Origin: Sinomonas gamaensis
GTDB lineage: Bacteria > Actinomycetota > Actinomycetes > Actinomycetales > Micrococcaceae
Length of the DNA stretch: 64,000 nucleotides
Assembly: GCF_005876955.1 (NCBI RefSeq)
Contig: NZ_SSCL01000009.1
Location: 62,001 to 126,000, forward strand
Direction: 5' to 3'
The translations under genes were made by a program, and so were the position numbers. Below the pieces are notes generated by a model that saw only the letters and a list, made by a program, of their open reading frames with translations, did not search any database and had not been told where the DNA came from. Positions 46,405 to 54,575 of the stretch are shown piece after piece (position 1 is the stretch's first letter; every line of letters begins with the position of its first letter).

Positions 46405-46460
46405 CCGACTCGGGTACAGATACCGACGCCCCACACCGACTCGGGTACAGATACCGACGC
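46405..46460. repeat. Two direct copies of the CGGGTACAGATA element in the leader of the next gene
   Basis: Two identical 25-base copies (46405-46429 and 46436-46460), each CCGACT + CGGGTACAGATA + CCGACGC, at 31-base spacing. The ribosome-binding site AAGGAG of the isomerase gene begins immediately after the second copy. The core also occurs in both orientations at 4059-4160, so it is a dispersed element rather than a local duplication. Confidence 0.9.
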
Positions 46461-46475
46461 AAGGAGAAGAACCTC

Positions 46476-47480
46476 ATGCCCCGCCCGTTCACTCTGTTCA
46501 CCGGCCAGTGGGCCGACCTGTCTCTGGAGGAGGTCGCCGGGCTCGCGGCGGGGTGGGGGTACGACGGGCTCGAGATCGCCGTCTCGGGCGAGCATCTGGA
46601 CGCGTGGCGGTGGGACGACGAGGCGTACATCGCCGAGCGGCTCGGGATCCTGGAGAAGCACGGCCTGAAGGTGTGGGCGATCTCGAACCACCTCAAGGGC
46701 CAGGCCGTGTGCGATGACCCGATCGACTTCCGCCACCAGGCCATCGTCGGCTCCAGGGTGTGGGGCGACGGGGACCCCGAGGGCGTCAGGCAGCGGGCGG
46801 CGGAGGAGCTGAAGAACACCGCCCGCCTCGCCCGCGCCCTCGGGGTGGACACCGTGGTCGGGTTCACCGGCTCCTCAATCTGGCAGTACGTGGCCATGTT
46901 CCCGCCCGTCCCGGCCGAGGTGATCGAGGCCGGGTACCGGGACTTCGCCGAGCGCTGGAACCCCATCCTGGACGTCTTCGACGAATGCGGGGTCCGCTTC
47001 GCCCACGAGGTCCACCCGAGCGAGATCGCCTACGACTACTGGTCCACCCGGCGGGCCCTGGAGGCGGTGGGGAACCGGGAGGCGTTCGGGCTGAACTGGG
47101 ACCCCTCCCACATGATGTGGCAGGGCATCGACCCGGTCGCGTTCATCTCCGACTTCGCGGACCGGATCTACCACGTGGACTGCAAGGACACCCGGATGCG
47201 CATGGGCAACGGCCGGGCCGGGATCCTCTCCTCCCACCTGCCCTGGGGCGACCCCCACCGCGGCTGGGACTTCGTCTCCGCCGGCCGCGGCGACGTCCCC
47301 TGGGAGGACGCCTTCCGCGCCCTGACCGCGATCGGCTACACCGGGCCGATCAGCATCGAATGGGAGGATGCCGGAATGGACCGCCTCCAAGGCGCCCCCG
47401 AAGCCCTCACGGCCCTGAAGAAGTTCGACTTCGCCCCCTCCACCGCCTCCTTCGACGCCGCCTTCAGCAACCAAGCTTGA
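46476..47480 (+). CDS. Sugar phosphate isomerase/epimerase (second)
   Basis: TIM-barrel protein of 334 residues, larger than the first isomerase. Metal ligands appear in FAHEVHPSEIAYDYW, LNWDPSHMMWQGIDP and YHVDCKDTRMR, with Glu in PISIEWEDAGMDR. The WDPSH and HxDxKD motifs are typical of the IolH/hydroxypyruvate-isomerase-like group. ATG at 46476 lies nine bases after AAGGAG, which directly abuts the repeat pair. It continues the catabolic operon. Confidence 0.88.
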   Translation: MPRPFTLFTGQWADLSLEEVAGLAAGWGYDGLEIAVSGEHLDAWRWDDEAYIAERLGILEKHGLKVWAISNHLKGQAVCDDPIDFRHQAIVGSRVWGDGDPEGVRQRAAEELKNTARLARALGVDTVVGFTGSSIWQYVAMFPPVPAEVIEAGYRDFAERWNPILDVFDECGVRFAHEVHPSEIAYDYWSTRRALEAVGNREAFGLNWDPSHMMWQGIDPVAFISDFADRIYHVDCKDTRMRMGNGRAGILSSHLPWGDPHRGWDFVSAGRGDVPWEDAFRALTAIGYTGPISIEWEDAGMDRLQGAPEALTALKKFDFAPSTASFDAAFSNQA

Positions 47481-47537
47481 CCCCGTCGTTGCGCCGTCAG
47501 CAACCGTTTGGGAGGGCGCACCTTTTGGAGAGAGCAC

Positions 47538-48425
47538 ATGAACTCTTATCGTGAATTGCGCTCAGGACAGCGTTCTCAGGTCTGGATCGGCGGCCCCACA
47601 ATGCGGACCCCGACTTTGCTCCTCGAAACCGACGACATCCTGCTCGAGGCTCCGAATTGGTCCCTCGACGGGCGCTTCCTCTATGTCAATGGCCACGGCG
47701 TTCTCTGGACCATTGATGTTGACACGGCTGATCTCCGCGAAGTCCCGTTCGACCGCCTCCCCGAGATCAACAACGATCACGTCCTCTCGCCCGACGGAAG
47801 ATCCATCTACATGTCCGCCGCGGACGGACAGATCTACAAGGGAGCCCTGAACGGAGGCCCGGTGGAGCGCCTCACGGCGGACGACGGAGTGTGGCACTTC
47901 CTCCACGGCGTCAGTCCCGACGGCGGCGAACTCGCCTGGGTTGAAATGTCCGACTTCTCGGAGCCCGGTCGGCTCGTGATCGGTTCGTCCTCTCCCGGGG
48001 GCAATTCCAGGACAATCGACACGGGCCCCGGCCACCTTGACGGTCCGGAATGGTCGCCCGATGGCACGTGGATCTATTTCAACACCGAATCATTCACCAC
48101 CGACCCCGGTCATGCGCAATTGGCCAGAATCAATGCCCAAGGCGGCCTTCCCGAATTATTGGTGAAAAGCGGTTCGGTCGACTGGTTCCCGCACCTCTCC
48201 CCCGACGGCCGTTTCGCCGCCTACGTGTCCTTCCCACCAGGAACTCGCGGGCACCCCGCTGACCTCGACGTTCGCGTGAACGTGGTCTCAACCGAGGATT
48301 GGCCGACCTCGATCGAGAACTACGCGCTGTTCGGGGGACAAGGCACGATGAACGTGAACAGCTGGTCCCCCGGCTCTGACCGCTTCGCCTTCGTTGCCTA
48401 TCCCCTCCACCGGGTACAGGGGTGA
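47538..48425 (+). CDS. TolB-like beta-propeller protein
   Basis: Protein of 295 residues built of WD40-like PD40 repeats: [87 protein letters not shown]. No signal peptide, so it is cytoplasmic; such proteins are often encoded in oligosaccharide or polyol clusters. Parts of the gene look richer in A+T than neighbours (for example 48100-48160). The C-terminus ends YPLHRVQG inside a degenerate CGGGTACAG copy (48411-48419), so it may be shortened. ATG at 47538 follows GGAGAG. Confidence 0.75.
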   Translation: MNSYRELRSGQRSQVWIGGPTMRTPTLLLETDDILLEAPNWSLDGRFLYVNGHGVLWTIDVDTADLREVPFDRLPEINNDHVLSPDGRSIYMSAADGQIYKGALNGGPVERLTADDGVWHFLHGVSPDGGELAWVEMSDFSEPGRLVIGSSSPGGNSRTIDTGPGHLDGPEWSPDGTWIYFNTESFTTDPGHAQLARINAQGGLPELLVKSGSVDWFPHLSPDGRFAAYVSFPPGTRGHPADLDVRVNVVSTEDWPTSIENYALFGGQGTMNVNSWSPGSDRFAFVAYPLHRVQG

Positions 48426-48522
48426 AAGGGGTACTGCCAGACCCCGGATCATCAGAGCCCTCGTTGGATCCGCCCGCACCGGGTTGGATGGAAGGGCAAG
48501 ACCAACGACTCAAGGAGAACCC

Positions 48523-49566
48523 TTGCTCACCGTCAACGCCTACGCAGCCCCCAGTTCCGACACCCCTCTCGAGCCGGTCACCATTACCCGCCGGGACGTC
48601 GGCCCGAAAGACGTGCTGATCGAGATCAGGTACGCCGGCATCTGCCACTCCGACATCCACACCGTCCGTGAGGAGTGGGGACCCGTGAAGCACCCGCTCG
48701 TCGTAGGGCATGAGATCGTCGGGCTCGTCGCGGAGGTCGGCTCCGAGGTGACCAAGCACGCGGTAGGCAACCGGGTCGGCGTCGGCTGCCTGGTCAACTC
48801 CTGCAAGGAATGCGAGAACTGCCTCGCCGGAGAGGAGCAGTACTGCCTCAACGGCAACGTCGGCACCTACGGCAGCGTCGATCGCGATGGCACCATCACC
48901 CAGGGCGGCTACTCCACCCATGTGGTGGTGGACGAGGACTTCGTTCTTCGCGTTCCCGAGTCCCTCGATTTCGCCGCCGCCGCCCCACTCCTGTGCGCCG
49001 GGATCACGACCTACTCGCCCCTGCGCCACTGGGGGGCCGGACCCGGGAAGCGGGTCGCCGTCGTCGGCATGGGCGGCCTGGGCCACATGGCAGTCAAACT
49101 CGCCCACGCCATGGGCGCCGAAGTCACCGTGCTCTCCCGGAGCCTGTCGAAGAAGGACGACGGCCTCCGCCTGGGCGCGGACCACTACTTCGCCACCGAG
49201 GACGCGACGACGTTCGAGGAGCTCAAGAACAGCTTCGACCTCATCGTCAACACGGTTTCTGCACCGATCGACCTCGCCGCCTACCTCGGGCTCCTCCGCA
49301 GGAACGGCACGATGGTGAACGTTGGCGCCCCGGCCGAGCCCCTCCCGGTGACCGTCTTCACGCTCTTCCGCAACCGCCGCTCCTTCGCCGGCTCGAGCAT
49401 CGGCGGAATCCGCGAGACCCAGGAGATGCTCGACTTCTGCGCCGAGCACAACATCGTCCCGGACACCGAGCTCATCGACGCCTCGTACATCAACGAGGCG
49501 TGGAAGCGGGTGCTCTCCTCCGACGTCCGCTACCGCTTCGTCATCGACGCGGCGACCTTCGCCTGA
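48523..49566 (+). CDS. Zinc-dependent NAD(P) alcohol dehydrogenase (cinnamyl-type, YahK/AdhC-like)
   Basis: Medium-chain dehydrogenase of 347 residues. Catalytic zinc ligands are in [18 protein letters not shown] and [15 protein letters not shown]; the structural zinc is held by four Cys in [16 protein letters not shown]. The Rossmann motif is [17 protein letters not shown]. The type is the cinnamyl-alcohol/YahK branch that reduces many aldehydes with NADPH. The TTG start at 48523 follows AAGGAGAACCC. The 98-base gap before it may hold its own promoter. Confidence 0.92.
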   Translation: MLTVNAYAAPSSDTPLEPVTITRRDVGPKDVLIEIRYAGICHSDIHTVREEWGPVKHPLVVGHEIVGLVAEVGSEVTKHAVGNRVGVGCLVNSCKECENCLAGEEQYCLNGNVGTYGSVDRDGTITQGGYSTHVVVDEDFVLRVPESLDFAAAAPLLCAGITTYSPLRHWGAGPGKRVAVVGMGGLGHMAVKLAHAMGAEVTVLSRSLSKKDDGLRLGADHYFATEDATTFEELKNSFDLIVNTVSAPIDLAAYLGLLRRNGTMVNVGAPAEPLPVTVFTLFRNRRSFAGSSIGGIRETQEMLDFCAEHNIVPDTELIDASYINEAWKRVLSSDVRYRFVIDAATFA

Positions 49567-49589
49567 GCGAAACCAGACTCCAGGAACCA

Positions 49590-49634
49590 ACGACGACGGC
49601 GGCCCCAGCCAGCGCGGTGCGGGGCCGTCGTCGT
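49590..49634. terminator. Rho-independent-type hairpin after the alcohol dehydrogenase
   Basis: Left arm ACGACGAC...GGCCCC and right arm GGGGCCGTCGTCGT pair along 14 bases with a three-base bulge and a loop of about 14 bases. It ends the catabolic operon; TCC TTGG follows rather than a T-run. Confidence 0.75.
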
Positions 49635-49664
49635 CCTTGGCCGAGTCACAGCTTGTGCTCACCC

Positions 49665-49688
49665 TTTTAGTGACACAACGACCTAAAA
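49665..49688. promoter_or_regulatory. Candidate TetR operator
   Basis: Inverted repeat TTTTAG-N12-CTAAAA ending seven bases before the TetR-family gene's ATG. Its position suggests autoregulation. Confidence 0.5.
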
Positions 49689-49695
49689 TGTGGTT

Positions 49696-50340
49696 ATGCC
49701 CCGAATTCAGGCCGAATCGAACGCCGCGCAACGAGCCATCACCCAGCGTCGGATTCTCGATGCCTTCGGCGAGCTCCTCTTCACGCGCGGCCTCCCGGGG
49801 CTCACGATGACGGACGTCGCGCGTCAGGCCGGGGTGGGGCGCACAGCGGTTTACAACTACTACGCCGACATCGAGGAGCTGCTGATCGGCTACGCCCTCG
49901 ATGAGACCGGCAGGTTCCTGAGCGAGCTCAAGGACGAGCTGCGCAAACTCGACAACCCGGTGGACCGCCTCGCCGTCTACATCCGGGCGCAGGTCGAGGA
50001 CCTCTCGCAGCGCCACCTCCCGCCCGGGCCCGCTATGCGGGCGGTGCTGTCGCCGTCGTCGTTCGCAAAACTCGGCGACCACGTCGGTGAGCTCAACACC
50101 GTGCTGCGCAACATCCTGCTCTCGTGCATGGAGGAGGGCTTCATCCCCCAGGCCGATCTCGAGGAGCTTGCCCAGCTCGTCCTCGGATCCCTTGCCGCAA
50201 GCGCGGATCGCGGACGCAGGGATGCTGACACCGCGCGGCACACCGAGGCCACAGTCCGCTTCATCCAACTGGGGGTGGGCGCACGCTTCGACGAGGACGG
50301 CCGCCCCATCAGGGCACAGGAAAGCTCCCAGCTCCTCTGA
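49696..50340 (+). CDS. TetR/AcrR-family transcriptional regulator
   Basis: Regulator of 214 residues. The N-terminal helix-turn-helix is RRILDAFGELLFTRGLPGLT followed by DVARQAGVGRTAVYNYYADI, the usual TetR motif; the rest is a helical ligand domain without recognised family signature. ATG at 49696 is preferred over the GTG two codons upstream. The palindrome in front is probably its own site. It follows the operon terminator and may also control the sigma factor locus or the alcohol dehydrogenase. Confidence 0.9.
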   Translation: MPRIQAESNAAQRAITQRRILDAFGELLFTRGLPGLTMTDVARQAGVGRTAVYNYYADIEELLIGYALDETGRFLSELKDELRKLDNPVDRLAVYIRAQVEDLSQRHLPPGPAMRAVLSPSSFAKLGDHVGELNTVLRNILLSCMEEGFIPQADLEELAQLVLGSLAASADRGRRDADTARHTEATVRFIQLGVGARFDEDGRPIRAQESSQLL

Positions 50341-50361
50341 CACCCTAAGAAGCTCTGCTGC

Positions 50362-50377
50362 TCGAACATACGTTCAG
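50362..50377. promoter_or_regulatory. LexA-like SOS box upstream of the sigma factor
   Basis: TCGAACATACGTTCAG agrees with the actinobacterial LexA consensus TCGAAC-N4-GTTCGA except for the last two bases. It lies about 200 bases before the sigma-factor ATG and 35 bases before a small upstream frame. No other damage gene is adjacent, so this needs a binding test. Confidence 0.45.
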
Positions 50378-50381
50378 GGGT

Positions 50382-50399
50382 AGACAGAATCGTCTGTCT
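50382..50399. promoter_or_regulatory. Perfect palindrome AGACAGA-N4-TCTGTCT
   Basis: Seven-base arms with an ATCG centre, four bases after the LexA-like box. It could be a repressor site, or the loop of a short terminator for the TetR gene upstream. Confidence 0.45.
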
Positions 50400-50411
50400 G
50401 CTCTTAGCGTC

Positions 50412-50573
50412 ATGAGAACAGGCGCAGTCATGCAGGAGCTGCGCGGACCTCGGGGCACGAGGCATCTGGCCGGTTTCGGTTCAGGCCTCGCAGCAGTCGA
50501 CCTCCACTGGGACGGGCCGACTTGGTGCTTCTTCTCGGTTCTCCGCTTCGCCCCAGCTTGGAGACCACCATGA
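50412..50573 (+). CDS. Candidate small upstream ORF coupled to the sigma factor
   Basis: Frame of 53 residues from ATG at 50412, beginning MRTGAVMQELRGPRG and ending within ATGA shared with the sigma-factor start at 50570. Composition (five Trp/Cys, many Arg) does not suggest a known family, and no ribosome-binding site is seen, so it may be only a leader whose translation couples to the sigma gene. An in-frame ATG follows at 50430. Confidence 0.3.
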   Translation: MRTGAVMQELRGPRGTRHLAGFGSGLAAVDLHWDGPTWCFFSVLRFAPAWRPP

Positions 50574-51370
50574 CTCTCGTTCATCCTCTGTACGCGACCG
50601 TGCGCCCCATCGACGAGACGCTCTCGGGGCCGTGGACCGAGACCACGCCCCCTCCCGAGACTGCACCCCCGGAGACCCTGGCCAGAGCGCAGGCCGCAGG
50701 CGATCTCGCGATCGAGTACTTGGGCGTGGCCGATGCCGTAGCCCGGCGCTTCCACTGCCCGGGCCACGATCCCGAAGACCTCCGCCAAGTCGCCCGGCTA
50801 GGACTCATCAAGGCCGCCAACCGCTACCGCGCCGATCTGGGCCACGGGTTCGTCCCCTACGCCGTGCCCACCATCAGCGGGGAGATCAAGCGCTACCTGC
50901 GCGACCAGTCCTGGATCGTCCGCCCCCCGCGCGGCATTCAGGAAATGCGGCTGAAGGTCAACGCTGCTCGCCCCGGTCTGGCCCAATCACTCGGCCACGA
51001 GCCGACGACCCTCGAGCTCAGCCGCGAGCTGAACGTCGGCGTCGCGGAAGTCGCCGAGGCCCAGATCGCCGACGCCTCGATGGTCCCCGAGACGATCGAG
51101 CACACCGACGACCCGGGGGAACCTCAGAGCCGCCGGTTGAGCGTCGTCCCAGCCTCGGAAGATCCCGGTTTCGAGCGCGTCGAGTCCCTGCACGCCCTCG
51201 CGAGCGCTCTCGAGGGCGCCTCCGATCAAGACCTCCGCCTGCTGCGGCTGCGCTTCGGCCAGGAGCTGACGCAGGAGGAGATTGCCCAGCAGCTGGGGAT
51301 CAGCCAAATGCAGGTTTCCCGGCTCCTGCGCCGCCTCCTGGACCGGCTCCGCCGTCGCATGTCGGCCTGA
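50570..51370 (+). CDS. SigB/SigF-type alternative sigma factor
   Basis: RNA polymerase sigma factor of 266 residues in the SigB/F/G family. Region 2 is DLRQVARLGLIKAANRYRAD and TISGEIKRYLRDQSWIVRPP; region 3 follows; region 4.2 is the helix-turn-helix TQEEIAQQLGISQMQVSRLL. Residues 1-55 are an unconserved Pro/Thr-rich start. In actinobacteria such factors direct stress or sporulation-like genes and are usually held by an anti-sigma factor; none is seen beside this one. ATG at 50570 overlaps a small upstream frame. Confidence 0.9.
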   Translation: MTLVHPLYATVRPIDETLSGPWTETTPPPETAPPETLARAQAAGDLAIEYLGVADAVARRFHCPGHDPEDLRQVARLGLIKAANRYRADLGHGFVPYAVPTISGEIKRYLRDQSWIVRPPRGIQEMRLKVNAARPGLAQSLGHEPTTLELSRELNVGVAEVAEAQIADASMVPETIEHTDDPGEPQSRRLSVVPASEDPGFERVESLHALASALEGASDQDLRLLRLRFGQELTQEEIAQQLGISQMQVSRLLRRLLDRLRRRMSA

Positions 51371-51420
51371 GGGAAACCGCCCGCTGGTGGGCCGGGGGCT
51401 GGCCGGGTAAGGGTTGGAGT

Positions 51421-52881
51421 ATGGACCACAGCGAGGCACCGATCCTTGACGGCATCAACGAATACCATCGCCTGGACAGGTACGGGTTCACCCCACCCGG
51501 GCACAGGCAGGGCAGGGGCGCCGATGAGCGCACGGTCGAAGCACTGGGCCTCGATCCCTTCCGTTCCGACCTGCTGGCCACCGCCGGGCTCGACGATCGC
51601 AAGTCTTCCGGCGGGCTGCTCAAGAAGGCTCAGGAGCTGATGGCCGACGCCGTGGGCGCCGAGCATGCCTTTTTCTCGACCTGCGGCAGTTCGCTTTCGG
51701 TCAAGGCGGCGATCCTCGCCGTCACCCGGGGATCAGGCGAAATCCTCATCGGCCGCGACGCCCACAAGTCCGTCACGGCCGGGCTCATCCTCTCCGGACT
51801 GCAGCCGCGCTGGATCCGGCCGACCTGGGACGAGGAACTGCACATCGCCCATCCGCCGTCGGCGGAGACCGTTGAGGCAATGTGGGAGCGCTACCCTGAC
51901 GCCTCAGCCGCGCTCATCGTCAGTCCAACTCCCTACGGCACCTGCGCGGACCTTTCGGCAATCGCGGAGATCTGCCACCGGCGCGGGAAGCCGCTGATCG
52001 TCGACGAGGCGTGGGGGGCCCACCTGCCGTTCCACGAGGACCTTCCCACGTGGGCCATGTCGGCCGGCGCAGACATCTGCGTGGCGAGCGTGCACAAGAT
52101 GGGCATGGGCTTCGAACAGGGCTCGGTGTACCACCTCCAGGGCGGTCTGGTGGACCCGATCAGGCTCTCCCAGTGCGCGGACCTGCTTGCCACGACAAGC
52201 TCGAACGTCATGCTCTACGCGGCGATCGACGGCTGGCGGCGACAGATGGTCGAGCGCGGCCACGACCTTCTCGGGCGAGCCCTGGACCTGGCCCGGGGGT
52301 TGCGCACCAAGATCGACGCCATCGACGGGCTGCACACGGTGACCGAGGAGCTGGTCGGCGCCGAAGCGTCGCACGACCTTGACCCGCTGCACGTCCTCAT
52401 CGACGTGGCAGAGCTGGGGATCAGTGGCTATCAGGCCGCGGACTGGCTCCGCGCTGAACCGCGGGTCGACGTCGGCCTCAACGACCACCGACGGATCGAA
52501 GCGACCCTGAGCCAGTCCGACGACGACGACACGGCCGACCGTCTGGTGCAGGCGCTGACCGACCTCGCCAAGGCAGCACCGTCGCTGCCCACGCCCTCGC
52601 CGGTATCCCTGCCGAGTTCTGCGGACCTTGAAATGGACACCGTGATGCTGCCCCGGGAGGCGTTCTTCGGACCTGTCGAGGTTGTGCCCGCAGACGAGGC
52701 GGCCGGCCGCGTGGCCGCCGAGCAGATCACCCCGTATCCGCCGGGAATTCCTGCCATCCTGCCCGGCGAGCGGATCAACGCGGCCGTGGTCGAGTACCTC
52801 CGCACGGGCGCGGAAGCCGGAATGGTGCTGCCAGACCCCGCTGACCCGACAGTCAAGACGATCCGCGTCGTGAGGGCCTAG
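51421..52881 (+). CDS. PLP-dependent Orn/Lys/Arg decarboxylase-family protein
   Basis: Fold-type I PLP enzyme of 486 residues. PLP-binding motifs are FFSTCGSSLSVKAAILA, SPTPYGTCADLSAI, IVDEAWGAHLPFHEDLP and the Schiff-base Lys in ASVHKMGMGFEQGS. The C-terminal domain carries EQITPYPPGIPAILPGERI, as in the Orn/Lys/Arg decarboxylases. It is the short actinobacterial form without the N-terminal wing domain. The substrate may be an amino acid or a related acid. It follows the sigma factor by 50 bases. Its stop shares the CTAG at 52878-52881 with the convergent gene. Confidence 0.88.
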   Translation: MDHSEAPILDGINEYHRLDRYGFTPPGHRQGRGADERTVEALGLDPFRSDLLATAGLDDRKSSGGLLKKAQELMADAVGAEHAFFSTCGSSLSVKAAILAVTRGSGEILIGRDAHKSVTAGLILSGLQPRWIRPTWDEELHIAHPPSAETVEAMWERYPDASAALIVSPTPYGTCADLSAIAEICHRRGKPLIVDEAWGAHLPFHEDLPTWAMSAGADICVASVHKMGMGFEQGSVYHLQGGLVDPIRLSQCADLLATTSSNVMLYAAIDGWRRQMVERGHDLLGRALDLARGLRTKIDAIDGLHTVTEELVGAEASHDLDPLHVLIDVAELGISGYQAADWLRAEPRVDVGLNDHRRIEATLSQSDDDDTADRLVQALTDLAKAAPSLPTPSPVSLPSSADLEMDTVMLPREAFFGPVEVVPADEAAGRVAAEQITPYPPGIPAILPGERINAAVVEYLRTGAEAGMVLPDPADPTVKTIRVVRA

Positions 52882-53519
52882 CCGGGCGCGGGCGTCACCG
52901 GGACCTGAGGGCTCTGCGTGGCGCCCGCGCACATCAGCGGCCCGGGAGTCTGGTCCACGAGAGAGACCTCCTGGAGCTGCTTGAACGAGGGCAGGAGGAC
53001 GAGGTCGACGCTCGCGTCGCCTCGCGAGTCGAGAGAGAAGACGCTCCCCGGGACGTTGCGCTGGAGCGTGAACGCTGCACTCTCGCCCGCAGGTCCCGAC
53101 ACGATGAGGGCAGAGGTGGAACCCGCCCCTTTCGCGTTGTCCACCTTCCCGACGGCGAACTTCCGCTGGGCGAGCTGGTCCGCGACGGCACGGGCCAGGC
53201 CCTCCTTCGCGGCCGCGTTGTAGACGTTGACGTGCACCGAGTCAGGCGCGGCGTAGTCGAAGGGGCCCTGGGGACAGCCGAGCGTCGCAGACGCGCTAGG
53301 GGCCGCCTGCGGGAGAACCAGGTTGCCGGTCAGGATCGCCCACGCCGTCCAAGCACCCGAGACGACGATCGCCACGAGCAGCGTGAGCATGAAGCCGTGC
53401 CAGATCCTGCGGAGCAGCCGCGGACTGTCGGGATCCGGTGCGAACTGCGAGCGCAGCTCGCTTCCGTCGACCACGTGGTGCCCATGCCATACCGTGAGGT
53501 CCTTGGGCTTCCGGCTCAC
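52878..53519 (-). CDS. LytR C-terminal-domain membrane protein
   Basis: Protein of 213 residues with a cytoplasmic start (MSRKPKDLTVWHGHHVVDGS), one membrane segment (FMLTLLVAIVVSGAWTAWAI) and an extracytoplasmic LytR_C domain (SVHVNVYNAAAKEGLARAVA, then LQRNVPGSVFSLDSRGDASV). This domain accompanies LytR-CpsA-Psr cell-wall ligases; here it stands alone with no transferase domain. Three Cys lie in the outer part. The gene for the next protein ends just 15 bases upstream. Confidence 0.85.
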   Translation of the reverse strand: MSRKPKDLTVWHGHHVVDGSELRSQFAPDPDSPRLLRRIWHGFMLTLLVAIVVSGAWTAWAILTGNLVLPQAAPSASATLGCPQGPFDYAAPDSVHVNVYNAAAKEGLARAVADQLAQRKFAVGKVDNAKGAGSTSALIVSGPAGESAAFTLQRNVPGSVFSLDSRGDASVDLVLLPSFKQLQEVSLVDQTPGPLMCAGATQSPQVPVTPAPG

Positions 53520-53534
53520 CGTGATGCCTCCGCG

Positions 53535-53834
53535 TCAGGCGTCCAGGTCCAGGACGCGGGCGTGGATCGCGGTCCGCTGGTGCAGGGCGGTGCGCAGTGC
53601 GCGGTGGAGCCCGTCTTCGAGGTAGAGAACCCCGCGGTACTGCACCACGTGCGGGAAAAGGTCGCCGAAGAAGGTGGAATCCTCGGCGAGGAGGGCTTCG
53701 AGGTCCAAGGTCCGCTTCGTCGTGACGAGCTCGTCGAGCCGTACCGGTCGCGGAGGAAGCGCGGCCCAGTCCTTGGGCGTGTGGTACCCGTGGTCCGGAT
53801 ACGGGCGCCCGTCCCCCACTGCTTTGAAGATCAC
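53535..53834 (-). CDS. Conserved actinobacterial protein of unknown function
   Basis: Protein of 99 residues starting MIFKAVGDGRPYPDHGYHTP and ending HRALRTALHQRTAIHARVLD. I recognise no catalytic motif. Its final segment DGLHRALRTALHQRTAIHA resembles the ParB-like-fold helix rather loosely. It is followed closely by the LytR_C gene on the same strand and the pair is conserved in related genomes as far as I recall; some databases label it VapB-like, which the sequence does not support to my eye. Confidence 0.7.
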   Translation of the reverse strand: MIFKAVGDGRPYPDHGYHTPKDWAALPPRPVRLDELVTTKRTLDLEALLAEDSTFFGDLFPHVVQYRGVLYLEDGLHRALRTALHQRTAIHARVLDLDA

Positions 53835-53906
53835 GCGACTAGCGTAGGCACGGCTGCCTCACGCGTCATGCCGAACTGCGCGCCCCGGAGGATTGTGGCC
53901 GAACGG

Positions 53907-54506
53907 TTACGCGCCAGTACTGGTCGGCCCGCTGTGCAGGCCGATGAGCAGCGCGCCCATCTGGCGTGCCTGCTCGACTCCTTCCTCGTCCCCCTCGACG
54001 GCCGCGACCACGGCCCCTTCGAGGAGGATGAGAACCTTGCGCGCGAACCCCTCCGGGTCGCGCAGCCCCTCTGAGCGCGCCAGGGCCGCGATCTGTTCCC
54101 GGGTGCGGGTGAGATATTCCGCGCTTGCCCGCCCCAGGGGATGCTCAGGGCCCATTTCGAGCAGCACATGGACGAACGAACTTCCATCGTTGATGTGTGG
54201 CCTGACCGCCTCGGCGAACACGTCGAAGACCGCCAGCAACGCAGTGGGGCCGTCGTCCGTCGCGCGGATCGCCGCGTCGATCGACTTGCTGCGCGCTTCG
54301 TGAAGGCGCTCGAGATAGGCCAGGACGAGTTCGTCCTTGGAATGGAAATGGCTGTAGAACGTGGCTTTCGCCACATTTGCACGTTCGATGAGTTCGTCGA
54401 CGCCCACCGCGCGAATGCCCCGCTTCGCAAACAGCTCGAACGAGGCATCGAGGATGCGCTGGTGCGCTTGCCTGCTCTTGGTCGCCGCCCGACCGGACCC
54501 AGTCAT
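53907..54506 (-). CDS. TetR/AcrR-family transcriptional regulator
   Basis: Regulator of about 199 residues. The HTH is HQRILDASFELFAKRGIRAV, then IERANVAKATFYSHFHSKDE, the standard TetR motif; the ligand domain has a long hydrophobic helix set ending VLILLEGAVVAAVEGDEEGV. ATG at 54506 is used; a GTG three codons upstream is possible. The HAD gene is divergent with about 70 bases between. Target and ligand are unknown. Confidence 0.88.
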   Translation of the reverse strand: MTGSGRAATKSRQAHQRILDASFELFAKRGIRAVGVDELIERANVAKATFYSHFHSKDELVLAYLERLHEARSKSIDAAIRATDDGPTALLAVFDVFAEAVRPHINDGSSFVHVLLEMGPEHPLGRASAEYLTRTREQIAALARSEGLRDPEGFARKVLILLEGAVVAAVEGDEEGVEQARQMGALLIGLHSGPTSTGA

Positions 54507-54575
54507 CGCCGCCACCCCGATTACCTACCCACGTCGCGCGTCGGCAACCCATCTTGGGGCTGAAAGAATGAGCTC

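Noticed and set aside
50345-50788. 147-codon minus-strand frame opposite the sigma-factor start
   Set aside because: Overlaps the conserved sigma-factor frame and shows no recognisable domain.
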